Below are positions 35,172-45,086 of a DNA stretch of 64,000 nucleotides, piece after piece. Origin of the DNA: Limisoma sp963601185 (GTDB taxonomy: Bacteria > Bacteroidota > Bacteroidia > Bacteroidales > Muribaculaceae); the NCBI GenBank assembly GCA_963601185.1, contig CAVCEE010000006.1, forward strand, positions 1 through 64,000, in the 5' to 3' direction. The position numbers and the translations under genes were made by a program. The notes under the pieces were generated by a model. It was not told where the DNA came from and searched no databases. It saw only the letters and a program-made list of their open reading frames with translations. Positions within the stretch are counted from its first letter, which is position 1. Every line of letters begins with the position of its first letter.

Positions 35172-37721
35172 ATGAAATTGAAAGTAAGTAACACTAATGC
35201 ACCTGTATGGCGCGACATTACAGTCCATGCAGAGTTACCTGCTAAACTCAAGAGTCTTGATGAATTAGCGCACAATGTATGGTGGTCGTGGAACAGCGAA
35301 GCACGAAATCTCTTTCAAGAAATCGACCCTAACCTATGGTTGACGACGGATGAAAACCCCGTCTTGTTGTTGCAGAAATTAAGCCTTGAACGTTGTCAGG
35401 AATTGGAAAAGGATGAAGCATTTATCGCTCGCCTGAATGAAGTACACAAGAAATTTAAAGACTACATGAAGAAACCGTTCCGCAAGGATGTTCCTTCTAT
35501 CTCTTACTTTAGTATGGAGTATGGTCTTTGCAGCGCTCTTAAGATTTACTCTGGCGGACTCGGTGTCCTCGCCGGTGACTACATCAAAGAGGCTTCCGAC
35601 TCTTGTGTAAACCTCACTGCTGTCGGTTTTATGTACCGTTATGGCTACTTCGATCAGTCGTTGTCGATAGACGGCCAGCAAATTGCTCAATATCCGGCTC
35701 AAAACTTCAACCAGATTCCTGTTGAGCAGGTTCTCAACGAGGACGGTTCACCAATGATTGTTGCTGTGCCTTACCCTGGTCGCGACATCTATTGCAACGT
35801 CTGGAGAGTAAATGTAGGTCGTGTAAAACTTTATTTGCTCGACACTGACAATAACCAGAACTCTGAATTTGACCGCCCAATCACCCACAAACTTTACGGT
35901 GGCGATTGGGAAAACCGTATCAAACAAGAATATTTGCTCGGCATCGGTGGCGTGATTATGCTCCGTGCCCTTGGCATCAACACCGAACTCTACCACTGCA
36001 ACGAAGGCCACGCAGCATTGCTCAACTTGCAACGCCTCGTTGAATATGTACAGAACGAGCACCTTTCATTCGAGGTTGCTCTTGAGTTGGTTAAGGCTAC
36101 CGGCCTCTACACAGTCCACACTCCGGTTCCTGCCGGTCACGACTATTTCGAGGAAAGCCTTTTCGGAAAATACTTCGGTGACTATCCTTCGAAATTGGGC
36201 ATCTCTTGGTCAGACCTTATGAATATGGGTCGCGAGAACCCAGATACAAATGAACGCTTCTCAATGAGCGTATTTGCTTTGAACACTTGCCAGGAGTCTA
36301 ACGGCGTAAGCTGGTTGCACGGCGAAGTGTCTAAGCGTATGTTCCAAGGCGTTTGGAAGGGGTACGCTCCTGAAGAGTCGCACGTTTCTTATGTAACCAA
36401 CGGCGTACACATGCCTACTTGGGCTGCTTCCGAGTGGAAAGAGTTCTACAAGAAGTCGTTCGGCGAAAACTATATCGAAAACCAGTCAGATGAGAATACT
36501 TGGTCGCCTATCCTCAAGGCAAAAGAGGAGGACATCTGGAACATCCGCGTCGCTTTGAAGCAGAAGTTCATCAAGTATGTGAAGCGTGAATTCAAAGAGA
36601 CTTGGCTCAAAAACCAAGGCGATCCTTCACGCATCGTGTCAATCATCGACAAGATTAATCCTAATGCGTTGATTATCGGTTTTGCACGTCGTTTTGCAAC
36701 CTACAAGCGTGCGCACCTTCTCTTCACTGACCTCGACCGTCTTTCTAAGATTGTCAACAATGAGAAGTTCCCTGTACAATTTGTATTTGCCGGCAAGGCT
36801 CACCCTGCCGACGGTGCTGGTCAGGGCTTGATCAAGCGCATCATTGAGATTTCAAGAATGCCTCAGTTCTTGGGCAAGATTATCTTCCTCGAGAACTACA
36901 ACATGGCTCTGGCTAAACGTCTTATCTCTGGTGTCGATATTTGGTTGAATACTCCTACCCGTCCTCTTGAGGCATCAGGTACATCTGGCGAAAAGGCCGA
37001 GATGAATGGTGTGCTTAACTTCTCAGTGCTCGATGGCTGGTGGTATGAAGGCTATCGCGAGGGTGCAGGTTGGGCTCTTACTGACAAGCGCACATTCACC
37101 GACCAAAACCAGCAGGACCAATTGGATGCTGCCACAATCTATTCTATGCTTGAAAACGAGATTATCCCATTGTATTTTGCAAAGAATTCGAAGGGCTACT
37201 CTCCAGAATGGATTCAGTACATCAAGAACTCTATGGCTCATATCGCTCCTAACTACACTATGAAGCGTATGATCGACGACTATATCGAACGCTTCTATTC
37301 AAAAGAGGGCAAGTACGCCAAAGAGTTGAAGAAGAACGACTACGCCAAGGCTAAAGAATTGGCTGCATGGAAGGAAGATGTTGTTTCACGTTGGGATGGC
37401 ATCAAGGTTCTTGAGGCTACTCCAATCGACCAGGCTGCCAACGCATTCGGCAACAAGGTTAAGGTTGATGTAAAACTCGACACTAACGGTCTTGCTGACA
37501 GCATCGGTGTTGAGATGGTTGTTTATTCTATCGAAGAAGGTCAAGAGAAATACTTCACTCGCTACGAGTTCAATGAAGTTAAGCGCGAAGGCGATGTCGT
37601 TTCTTACGAATTGAAGCACGACATCACTAACCCTGGTGTGTTCCACTATGGCTACCGCATCTTCCCTAAGAATGCCGACCTTGCACACCGCCAGAGTTTC
37701 GCATATCTGAAATGGTTCTAA
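35172..37721 (+). CDS. glgP: Alpha-glucan (glycogen) phosphorylase
   Basis: Releases glucose-1-phosphate from glycogen using pyridoxal phosphate. It has 849 residues in the GT35 family, with an N-terminal DUF3417-like segment (LDELAHNVWWSWNSEARNLF near 29). Further motifs are YFSMEYGLCSALKIYSGGLG near 113, HCNEGHAALL near 276 and NGVHMPTW near 415. FAGKAHPADGAGQ lies near 541, and the cofactor-binding EASGTSGEKAEMNG near 601, where the Lys binds pyridoxal phosphate. A beta-sandwich-like C-terminus follows about residue 740. It pairs with the synthase to build and break the same store. Confidence 0.93.
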   Translation: MKLKVSNTNAPVWRDITVHAELPAKLKSLDELAHNVWWSWNSEARNLFQEIDPNLWLTTDENPVLLLQKLSLERCQELEKDEAFIARLNEVHKKFKDYMKKPFRKDVPSISYFSMEYGLCSALKIYSGGLGVLAGDYIKEASDSCVNLTAVGFMYRYGYFDQSLSIDGQQIAQYPAQNFNQIPVEQVLNEDGSPMIVAVPYPGRDIYCNVWRVNVGRVKLYLLDTDNNQNSEFDRPITHKLYGGDWENRIKQEYLLGIGGVIMLRALGINTELYHCNEGHAALLNLQRLVEYVQNEHLSFEVALELVKATGLYTVHTPVPAGHDYFEESLFGKYFGDYPSKLGISWSDLMNMGRENPDTNERFSMSVFALNTCQESNGVSWLHGEVSKRMFQGVWKGYAPEESHVSYVTNGVHMPTWAASEWKEFYKKSFGENYIENQSDENTWSPILKAKEEDIWNIRVALKQKFIKYVKREFKETWLKNQGDPSRIVSIIDKINPNALIIGFARRFATYKRAHLLFTDLDRLSKIVNNEKFPVQFVFAGKAHPADGAGQGLIKRIIEISRMPQFLGKIIFLENYNMALAKRLISGVDIWLNTPTRPLEASGTSGEKAEMNGVLNFSVLDGWWYEGYREGAGWALTDKRTFTDQNQQDQLDAATIYSMLENEIIPLYFAKNSKGYSPEWIQYIKNSMAHIAPNYTMKRMIDDYIERFYSKEGKYAKELKKNDYAKAKELAAWKEDVVSRWDGIKVLEATPIDQAANAFGNKVKVDVKLDTNGLADSIGVEMVVYSIEEGQEKYFTRYEFNEVKREGDVVSYELKHDITNPGVFHYGYRIFPKNADLAHRQSFAYLKWF

Positions 37722-37741
37722 TATAGATACCATCCTATTAT

Positions 37742-37774
37742 AAAGCGAGCAGAGGGCAATCCTCCGCTCGCTTT
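37742..37774 (+). terminator. glgP terminator
   Basis: AAAGCGAGCAGAGG (37742-37755) and CCTCCGCTCGCTTT (37761-37774) pair with one mismatch and are followed by a T run. Between this and the opposing terminator (37881) there is about 100 bases with no visible gene. Confidence 0.85.
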
Positions 37775-37880
37775 TTTATTGCCTGAGAGTATGTCAAAAT
37801 AGGCTACGATGCGGACCTGTAGATTAGCACCCTGTAGTGGATGCCGCCATCACGGTCAGGAGTTCTGAAGTCGGGAGAAA

Positions 37881-37920
37881 AACAAAGCGAGGCAGCCCAC
37901 TGGGACTGCCTCGCTTTGTT
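37881..37920 (-). terminator. Terminator of the secreted T9SS-type protein gene
   Basis: AACAAAGCGAGGCAG (37881-37895) and CTGCCTCGCTTTGTT (37906-37920), a perfect 15-bp stem, 16 bases beyond the stop codon on the minus strand. Confidence 0.85.
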
Positions 37921-37936
37921 TGCGTGAAAGGTGTTG

Positions 37937-39709
37937 TTATTTCACAACGACCTTTGTTGTTGTGTTGCCGGTGCGGACGATGTAGAGTCCGTTAGCCACA
38001 TTGATGTCGGCGAAGCCTTGGCAAGCGGCGTTCGCTACCATACGGCCATCGATAGTAAATACTTCAACATTGCCGGTGTAGCCTGCTACGGAGATTTTTC
38101 CGGATGCTGCGCTGACGTATGTTTTGGTGTCCTTGACTGTTTTCACAGCCGATGTTCTTGCATCAGGAGTGAACACTACCGCTACATTTTCGCCGGATGC
38201 GTTCTGATAAGAGAACTTGATTTCGAATGTGCCGTCGTCTTCAATCTTGCCGGAAACCACTACCGACAGAGTTTCACCGCCAACCGTTGCATCAGCTATG
38301 CCTGTAAACGTGCGTACGCCGTTCTCTTCTGTGATTACAGCGTCAGGGAACACGATATTTACAGCCGATGCGCCGTCAGCCACAACCACATTGCTAAGAG
38401 TCACAGTATAGTTCACGTTGGCTTTGTTTTGCTCAATCGTCATTGTCGTTGCCTCTCCGCTCTTCACATCCGTCGAAGCACCATCGATGTTGGTGAAATA
38501 GTAGCCTGCGAGTGTTTCCGAAGCCTTGCGGAAATAGAACGAATAAGTGTGCTCGCCCAAGCCGTCAACGTCAGTTGCATCGGTATTGCCTGCTGCGTAG
38601 GCATTGTTTGCCACCTTCACGGAAATCAATTTGTTGTCGTCATCGGATGTTACAGTAACTATCTTTTCAGCCGTAAGAGCATCGTTGCTCATCACTGCAT
38701 AGTCTACAGCCGGGAGCGTTAGTTGCGAAGGATCGGCAACCGTAATCACATAGTCGTAGGTGTTTGAGTTGAAATCAATGCTATAACCGTCAAGCGATGC
38801 CGATTTCAGGCGAGAATAGTAGACGTAGCGCACACTGTCTACGTTCAAACTCTTCTCCGCAGTTATTTTTCGGCTGTCCCAAGGATAGCCGGCAGAAAGG
38901 ATAACGTTGGTCATCGTTGGCGTTGAAGCCGAAAGATAGGTCAAAGGAATCTCGACAGTAGCCCAACTAAACGTTGATGTGTATTTTTGGTCGCAGTAAG
39001 CAATAATCTCAGCATCGTCGCTCTTTGTTACATTTTGTACGGTCTCAGAAGTCACGATTGACGGGTCAATTTGACTCCAGATAGCGCGATCGAGATTTTC
39101 AAGCGCAAGCCATGATTTGATATAAGGGGTATATTTGATTATATTTCCTTTATAACTCAACGCGGCTGGCACTTCACCGCTGAATGTACCCTTCCATAGA
39201 TATGCAATGATATGGGCTTCATCGACGTCATCCACTTGGAGAACCGCTTCCACAGCATCTGGACGACCGACGAAAGAGATGCCGCCATACACGCCATTTT
39301 GGGCATATTTTTCATTTATTGATGTTACAACTGGTAAATATGTTCCCTCACCATAACTGCAATACCAAGACGGAGCTACCGAAAGCACGCCAAGAGTTGG
39401 TATATAAGAACTTGATTTGCCTAATTTTTTGTTGATTATATTGGCATAATGTCGACCGTCACTGCTCTTCTCTTGAATATTTTCTGGATTTGTAACACTT
39501 GCTGGATATTTTATATTTGACGAATACCAAGAAACCGGTTCTTTGCCAGGCTGGTCTTGCCCAGTGTTATATTCAGTCCAGTTAATCGCTTTTTTTGAAC
39601 TCTCCCAATTTTCAAAGCCGATGTTCGGCAATTGGTAAGTTTGCGCTACAGCAGTCACTGCCGTAAGAGCAGACGCAACACACGCGCCCATCATTGTAGA
39701 TTTTTTCAT
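37937..39709 (-). CDS. Secreted PCMD/calycin-like protein with T9SS-type tail
   Basis: This 590-residue protein has a signal peptide (about 1-22, ending TAVAQ). The first part (about 25-270, FENWESSKKAINWTEYNTG) resembles putative carbohydrate-metabolism domain (PCMD) proteins of Bacteroidota. It is followed by a beta-rich region with a Ser/Val-rich linker and a calycin-like segment (about 410-510, ATMTIEQNKANVNYTVTLSN). The end (VEVFTIDGRMVANA, then NGLYIVRTGNTTTKVVVK) looks like a type A T9SS sorting tail. It is presumably a surface or secreted glycan-associated protein; no catalytic residues recognised. Own promoter and terminator. Confidence 0.78.
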   Translation of the reverse strand: MKKSTMMGACVASALTAVTAVAQTYQLPNIGFENWESSKKAINWTEYNTGQDQPGKEPVSWYSSNIKYPASVTNPENIQEKSSDGRHYANIINKKLGKSSSYIPTLGVLSVAPSWYCSYGEGTYLPVVTSINEKYAQNGVYGGISFVGRPDAVEAVLQVDDVDEAHIIAYLWKGTFSGEVPAALSYKGNIIKYTPYIKSWLALENLDRAIWSQIDPSIVTSETVQNVTKSDDAEIIAYCDQKYTSTFSWATVEIPLTYLSASTPTMTNVILSAGYPWDSRKITAEKSLNVDSVRYVYYSRLKSASLDGYSIDFNSNTYDYVITVADPSQLTLPAVDYAVMSNDALTAEKIVTVTSDDDNKLISVKVANNAYAAGNTDATDVDGLGEHTYSFYFRKASETLAGYYFTNIDGASTDVKSGEATTMTIEQNKANVNYTVTLSNVVVADGASAVNIVFPDAVITEENGVRTFTGIADATVGGETLSVVVSGKIEDDGTFEIKFSYQNASGENVAVVFTPDARTSAVKTVKDTKTYVSAASGKISVAGYTGNVEVFTIDGRMVANAACQGFADINVANGLYIVRTGNTTTKVVVK

Positions 39710-39813
39710 AAAAACAATCTCAATTTAATTTCAAATTTATTACCTATTGGCCACAATCTTTTTACTTCAAGATTTTTGAATAAACAATTATCAATTAGCC
39801 ATTTTTCCGACCG

Positions 39814-39843
39814 CAAAGGTAACAACAATTCATCAAAAGCCAA
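39814..39843 (-). promoter_or_regulatory. Promoter of the secreted T9SS-type protein gene
   Basis: Minus strand TTG at 39843-39841, exactly 19 bases, then TACCTTTG at 39821-39814. Predicted start near 39810 leaves a leader of about 100 bases that is A/T-rich. Confidence 0.65.
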
Positions 39844-39874
39844 TAATTTCGAGGGATAATTCATTATTTCTTTC

Positions 39875-39882
39875 TAACTTTA
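39875..39882 (+). promoter_or_regulatory. Possible dnaB promoter, -7 element
   Basis: TAACTTTA, one base off the consensus, 34 bases upstream of the dnaB ATG; no TTG box at the usual distance. Confidence 0.35.
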
Positions 39883-39916
39883 CACCAGAAAAATTCAGCA
39901 GAAAAGACAACTATAT

Positions 39917-41518
39917 ATGGCCGACGACGCTCAAAATACTAAAGAATACCGCGACTTCCGCGAGTTTCAGGAATTCCGACAATACAAGGCAAACCAACGA
40001 AAAGCCCAATTCAAGTCGAAATTTTCCGACGACGGAAAGTTGCAACCCCAAGACAAAGAAATCGAAGATGCTGTGCTCGGAGCACTTATGCTCGAGCGCG
40101 ATGCCTATGCAATGGTGTGCGACCTAATAAAGGCAGAATCATTCTACGACCCTGCCAACCAAAAAATCTACGCCGCCATCAACACCCTCGGTATCAATCA
40201 GCAACCAATCGACATGCTCACCGTTACGCAGCAACTGCGCGCTGATGGCACACTCGATGAGGTTGGCGGCCCGATGCACATCTCAGAACTCACTGCCAAT
40301 GTGGCATCGGCAGCCCATATTGAATACCACGCACGCATCGTGGCGCAAAAATATCTCGCACGACGGCTCATCACCTTCTGCTCACAGATTGAGCAAAAGG
40401 CGTTCGACGAGTCGTACGACGTAGACGATCTGCTCCAGGAAGCCGAAGGCAAACTCTTCGAAATATCGCAAGGCAACCTCAAGAAAGAATACACGCAGAT
40501 TGACCCGGTGCTCAATACCGCCCTCTCGCAGATTGAACAGGCATCGAAGCGCGAAGACGGATTGAGCGGTATCCGCACCGGCTTCGACGACCTCGACAAA
40601 CTCACGTCAGGTTGGCAGAACTCCGACCTTATCATCATCGCCGCACGCCCGGCGATGGGTAAGACTGCGTTCGTGCTATCGATGGCGAAAAATATGGCAC
40701 TCGACCACAAGACCCCAGTTGCCATCTTCTCGCTTGAGATGTCGAACCTCCAGCTCGTGAACCGTCTCATCTCCAACGTGTGCGAAATCGAGAGTGAGAA
40801 AATCAAGAGCGGTCGACTCAACGCCCTTGAATGGGAACAACTCAACTTCCGCATACGCAGCCTCTATGAGATACCTCTTTATATCGATGATTCGCCGTCA
40901 TTGTCGGTGTTTGAACTGCGCACCAAGGCGCGCCGGCTCGTCAAGGAACACGGAGTGAAGATAATCATCATCGACTACCTCCAACTTATGAATGCCACCG
41001 GCATGAAGTTCGGCAGCCGCGAGCAGGAAGTCAGTACCATCTCCCGAAACCTCAAGCAGTTGGCAAAAGAGTTGAACATCCCGATTATCGCACTTTCGCA
41101 GCTTAGCCGTAAGGTAGAGGAGCGCAACGACGGCAACAAGCGGCCGCAGTTGTCCGACCTCCGCGAGTCGGGAGCCATCGAACAGGATGCCGACATTGTT
41201 TGCTTCATTCACCGCCCGGAATACTACACCAAGTCGGGCACCGATGCCGAAGGTCGCAACATCAAAGGTATGGCAGAGTTTATAGTGGCCAAGCACCGTA
41301 GCGGTTCGGTCGACGACGTGGAAATGACCTTCGTAGCACGCTTCGCACGCTTCCAAAACCGCAGCGAAGGCGACTACCGCACCATCGACTCGCAAATCAA
41401 CGGTAGCGAAGTGCCACCGATCTCCGACAACGGTCTCGACCAAATTGACACATCGGCATTCCCGATGGGCGACAATGCCATTACCGACCCTAACCCCGAC
41501 TTTCTGAGCGAAGACTGA
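39917..41518 (+). CDS. dnaB: Replicative DNA helicase
   Basis: The hexameric 5'-3' helicase of the replication fork. It has 533 residues, with a charged N-terminal extension (about 1-45) not present in E. coli DnaB. The helical N-terminal domain contains EIEDAVLGALMLERDAYAMV, and the RecA-like domain has Walker A AARPAMGKTAF near 250. FSLEMSNLQLVNRLI near 275, IIIIDYLQLM near 350, SQLSRKVEERNDGNKRPQLS near 395 and DLRESGAIEQDAD follow. No intein is seen. Confidence 0.96.
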   Translation: MADDAQNTKEYRDFREFQEFRQYKANQRKAQFKSKFSDDGKLQPQDKEIEDAVLGALMLERDAYAMVCDLIKAESFYDPANQKIYAAINTLGINQQPIDMLTVTQQLRADGTLDEVGGPMHISELTANVASAAHIEYHARIVAQKYLARRLITFCSQIEQKAFDESYDVDDLLQEAEGKLFEISQGNLKKEYTQIDPVLNTALSQIEQASKREDGLSGIRTGFDDLDKLTSGWQNSDLIIIAARPAMGKTAFVLSMAKNMALDHKTPVAIFSLEMSNLQLVNRLISNVCEIESEKIKSGRLNALEWEQLNFRIRSLYEIPLYIDDSPSLSVFELRTKARRLVKEHGVKIIIIDYLQLMNATGMKFGSREQEVSTISRNLKQLAKELNIPIIALSQLSRKVEERNDGNKRPQLSDLRESGAIEQDADIVCFIHRPEYYTKSGTDAEGRNIKGMAEFIVAKHRSGSVDDVEMTFVARFARFQNRSEGDYRTIDSQINGSEVPPISDNGLDQIDTSAFPMGDNAITDPNPDFLSED

Positions 41519-41608
41519 TAAAGAGACAACCGTCTGACAATCCCTCGGCGAGTGCTATTGCCAAATCGGATTGTTTTTGCTTAATTTGTATCCTTAATTA
41601 TTGAAACG

Positions 41609-42292
41609 ATGAAGAAATATGCAATAATAGTGGCAGGCGGAACCGGCACAAGATTCGGGTCTACCCTTCCAAAACAGTTTGTACACCTTTGTGGAATGCC
41701 AATCTTGATGCGCACCATTAAGGCTTTCTACGACAACGACCCGGCGACAAACATTGTCGTGGCGTTGCCGACCGAATTTATGTCGCTGTGGGGTGACCTT
41801 TGCTCGTCAAGCAATTTCTCCATCAAGCACAAAATCGTTGAAGGCGGAGCAAACCGCTTCGAGTCGGTGCGCAATGCGCTGTTCTCCATCAACGAGACCG
41901 AATGCCTCGTGGCAGTGCACGATGGCGCACGCCCACTGGTCAGCAACGAAGTGATTGCCACTAGTTTCGACACCGCCGAGCGATGCGGCACAGCAGTGCC
42001 GGTCATCCCGGTGACCGACAGCATCCGGGTGCTCGACCGCAACGGCAGCCACAACGTGAGCCGCGACTCCCTCGTGGCAGTGCAAACGCCGCAGACGTTC
42101 CGCATCGAGATACTCAAAGATGCCTATTCGGCAGCCTACAGCCCCCTCTTCACCGACGATGCATCGGTGGTGGAGTTCAGAGGCACAAATATAAACCTCT
42201 ATCCCGGCGACGAACGCAACATCAAGATAACCCATCCGATGGACATCAAGACAGCCGAATGGATTCTCTCTGTGGGCAAAAATGAGGCTTGA
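41609..42292 (+). CDS. ispD: 2-C-methyl-D-erythritol 4-phosphate cytidylyltransferase
   Basis: Third step of the MEP isoprenoid pathway. It has 227 residues. The nucleotide-binding start is IIVAGGTGTRFGSTLPKQF near 7-25; VHDGARPLVS near 103 and a C-terminal TDDASVVEF with ITHPMDIKTAEWIL complete the fold. The last 11 bases overlap the recG start, so the two are probably translated together. dxr, the preceding pathway gene, lies at the far end of the window. Confidence 0.95.
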   Translation: MKKYAIIVAGGTGTRFGSTLPKQFVHLCGMPILMRTIKAFYDNDPATNIVVALPTEFMSLWGDLCSSSNFSIKHKIVEGGANRFESVRNALFSINETECLVAVHDGARPLVSNEVIATSFDTAERCGTAVPVIPVTDSIRVLDRNGSHNVSRDSLVAVQTPQTFRIEILKDAYSAAYSPLFTDDASVVEFRGTNINLYPGDERNIKITHPMDIKTAEWILSVGKNEA

Positions 42293-44369
42293 CCAGTTAG
42301 ACATAAAATATCTTACTGGAGTCGGGTCGAAACGTGCAGAGTTGCTGGCTGAGCAGTTAAAAATCCACACATTCTATGACTTGCTCTACTATTTCCCGTT
42401 CCGCTATGTAGACCGTAGTCGCATCTACAAAATCAGCGAATTGGAATCTGATATGCCGTATGTGCAACTCAAAGGACGCTTCGTCTCAATGAACGTCATC
42501 GGGGAGGGCGCAAAACGGCGAATCAACGGTCTTTTCAGCGACGGCACGGGAACCATCGACATCGTGTGGTTCAACCGAGTGAAATACATATCCGAGCATT
42601 ATCACACTGGGGTCGAGTATATCGTATTCGGAAAGCCGTCGATGTTCAACGGCCGCCACAACATCGTCCACCCGGAAATCGAGGCAGCAACGGCAGAAAA
42701 TGAGCCGCACGGACTGCGTGGCGTATACACCCTGACTGAAAAACTCCGCAATAGGACTTTTTCGTCAAAAACATTCCAAACCCTCATCGGCAACCTTCTG
42801 GCAAAAACGCCAAGCATCCCAGAGACACTGCCACCAGCAGTCGTAGCCAAATACCACCTGTTGCCGTTGCGCGATGCGTTGGAGAACATCCATTTCCCGA
42901 AATCCATCGACTTGATGCAAAAAGCCAAACTGAGGCTTAAATTTGAGGAACTGTTCTATATACAACTCAACATACTCCGCTACGCAAAGAACCGCAACGA
43001 GAAGCAAAAAGGAGTGATGTTCGCCCATATAGGCGATTTTTTCAATCGCTTCTACAAAGAGGTACTTCCCTTTCCACTCACCGGAGCGCAAAAGAGAGTG
43101 CTACGCGAAATCCGCGCCGACGTGGGCAGCGGCAGGCAAATGAACCGCTTGCTGCAAGGCGACGTGGGCAGTGGCAAGACCATCGTGGCTCTGATGTCGG
43201 CACTTATGGCAGTTGACAACGGATTTCAAACGTGTCTGATGGCACCTACCGAGATTCTCGCGACGCAGCACTACGAGTCGCTGAGCACGATGGCTGGCAA
43301 GATAGGCGTTGGCATAGCCCTCCTTACCGGATCTACCAAAAAGAAACAGCGTGACGAGATTCACGCTGGACTGACAGATGGTTCAATCCACATCCTGATA
43401 GGCACACACGCCGTGATTGAAGACAACGTGGAATTCCGACGGCTCGGACTTGTAATCATCGACGAGCAGCACCGATTTGGAGTTGCCCAACGAGCCCGGT
43501 TATGGAAAAAGAGCGTCATTCCGCCGCACGTCCTCGTGATGACCGCAACCCCCATTCCTCGCACACTCGCGATGACGGTGTACGGCGACCTCGACGTGTC
43601 GGTTATCGACGAGTTGCCGCCGGGGCGCAAGCCCATACAAACCTTACTCCGCTACGAGAACAACCGCGAGTGGACCAACAGACTTATCGGCAGAGAACTC
43701 AACATTGGTCGACAGGCGTATATCGTATACCCTCTCATCCAAGAAAACGACAAGCTCGAATTGAAAGCGCTCGAGGAAGGATTTGAATACATCAAGGAAA
43801 CATTTCCCCACTACAAGGTCAGTTTCGTGCACGGCAAGATGCGCCCGGCGGAGAAGGACTACCAGATGCAGATGTTTGTCAGCGGCGAAACGCGCATACT
43901 CGTAGCAACGACAGTGATTGAGGTGGGCGTGAACGTGCCGAATGCATCGGTTATGGTTATAGAAAACGCAGAGCGGTTTGGTTTGTCGCAACTGCATCAG
44001 TTGCGCGGACGCGTGGGCCGTGGAGCAGAACAGTCATACTGCATACTGATGTCGAAGCCCAACATCGCCAAGGATACACGTAAACGCCTTGAGATAATGA
44101 CAGAAACTACCGACGGATTCCGCATAGCCGAAGCCGATATGCAGTTGCGCGGACCCGGCGACATTGAAGGCACGATGCAGAGCGGCATCGCCTTCAACCT
44201 GCGCATTGCCAACCTCGGCAGTGACGGACAGATACTCAACATCGCCCGAGAAGCGGCAGAGTCGGTTCTCGCCGCAGATCCACATCTTGAACTGCCGTCA
44301 AGTCGCATTCTTGCTGAGCAACTACGCATTCATTTCGACAAAAAAATCGACTGGAGCAATATCAGTTAG
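42282..44369 (+). CDS. recG: ATP-dependent DNA helicase RecG
   Basis: Remodels stalled replication forks and Holliday junctions. It has 695 residues. A wedge/OB domain (about 60-165) precedes the SF2 helicase core: Walker A LLQGDVGSGKTIVALM near 288, MAPTEILATQHY, DEQHRFGVAQRARL (Walker B-type DEQH), TATPIPRTLAM near 425, and QLHQLRGRVGRGAEQSYC near 566 (motif VI). Start overlaps ispD. Confidence 0.96.
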   Translation: MRLDQLDIKYLTGVGSKRAELLAEQLKIHTFYDLLYYFPFRYVDRSRIYKISELESDMPYVQLKGRFVSMNVIGEGAKRRINGLFSDGTGTIDIVWFNRVKYISEHYHTGVEYIVFGKPSMFNGRHNIVHPEIEAATAENEPHGLRGVYTLTEKLRNRTFSSKTFQTLIGNLLAKTPSIPETLPPAVVAKYHLLPLRDALENIHFPKSIDLMQKAKLRLKFEELFYIQLNILRYAKNRNEKQKGVMFAHIGDFFNRFYKEVLPFPLTGAQKRVLREIRADVGSGRQMNRLLQGDVGSGKTIVALMSALMAVDNGFQTCLMAPTEILATQHYESLSTMAGKIGVGIALLTGSTKKKQRDEIHAGLTDGSIHILIGTHAVIEDNVEFRRLGLVIIDEQHRFGVAQRARLWKKSVIPPHVLVMTATPIPRTLAMTVYGDLDVSVIDELPPGRKPIQTLLRYENNREWTNRLIGRELNIGRQAYIVYPLIQENDKLELKALEEGFEYIKETFPHYKVSFVHGKMRPAEKDYQMQMFVSGETRILVATTVIEVGVNVPNASVMVIENAERFGLSQLHQLRGRVGRGAEQSYCILMSKPNIAKDTRKRLEIMTETTDGFRIAEADMQLRGPGDIEGTMQSGIAFNLRIANLGSDGQILNIAREAAESVLAADPHLELPSSRILAEQLRIHFDKKIDWSNIS

Positions 44370-44522
44370 CCAGCAAAATTCGCTCATTTCCCAATCGTCA
44401 GCGACAGTTGGCGCTGGAATAAATTGTCAGTTTAAATCAACATTTTTAAGAAAAAATAGTGCTAAATCGGCAGAGTTTATCACAAATAATGTGAAAATCA
44501 ACGGATTTACCGCCGATTCTAT

Positions 44523-44553
44523 TTTGAAGTTTAAATCCAAATTCTTAACTTTG
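44523..44553 (+). promoter_or_regulatory. ndk promoter
   Basis: TTTG at 44523-44526, exactly 19 bases, TAACTTTG at 44546-44553: the best match to the Bacteroidota promoter in the window. The rest of the recG-ndk gap (44370-44522) is A/T-rich with only weak inverted repeats. Confidence 0.75.
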
Positions 44554-44585
44554 GGGAGTTGAATTAATTAAACAGTGTCGCATAT

Positions 44586-45047
44586 ATGGAAAAAACGTTA
44601 GTTTTATTGAAGCCGAGCGCCGTGCTCAGAGGTCTTGCTGGAGAGGTTATCTCCCGTTTTGAAAAGAAAGGTCTCGTTATCATCGGTATGAAAATGATGA
44701 AACTTTCAGACGAGATTTTAGCAGAACACTATTCGCATTTGGCTGACAAACCGTTTTTCCCATTAATTGTAAACTCTATGCAGGCATCGCCTGTCGTGGC
44801 AATTTGCCTCAAAGGCTTGGATGCAGTAAATGTGGTTCGCAAGATGACAGGCGCGACGAAAGGACGCAACGCTGAGTTGGGTACCATCCGTGGAGACCTT
44901 TGTATGAGCGGACAGCAAAATATTGTACACGCATCCGACTCCATTGAGAATGCAGAAATCGAAATCCGCCGTTTCTTCAAGCCCGAAGAACTTTGCGACT
45001 ACGACACTCCGATAATTAAGATGCTCTACGCAGACGACGAAATTTAA
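44586..45047 (+). CDS. ndk: Nucleoside-diphosphate kinase
   Basis: Balances NTP/dNTP pools by phosphate transfer through a phospho-histidine. It has 153 residues. The fold begins TLVLLKPSAV and the active-site histidine is His115 in QNIVHASDS, where family members usually have HGSDS. RGDLCMSGQQNIVH replaces the usual RGDF. The C-terminus is slightly longer than the E. coli enzyme. Own strong promoter. Confidence 0.95.
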   Translation: MEKTLVLLKPSAVLRGLAGEVISRFEKKGLVIIGMKMMKLSDEILAEHYSHLADKPFFPLIVNSMQASPVVAICLKGLDAVNVVRKMTGATKGRNAELGTIRGDLCMSGQQNIVHASDSIENAEIEIRRFFKPEELCDYDTPIIKMLYADDEI

Positions 45048-45086
45048 AAATCACCAACAGCAAACCGAAAAACAGACATCGAGACG

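Noticed and set aside
41807..42370. 187-codon frame antisense to ispD
   Set aside because: His/Val/Ala-rich composition typical of the complement of a GC-rich gene; lies fully over ispD and the recG start.
44399..44518. Inverted repeats between recG and ndk (CAGCG/CGCTG and AATCGGC/GCCGATT)
   Set aside because: Five and seven base pairs, the second with a 40-base spacer; too weak to call a terminator or operator.
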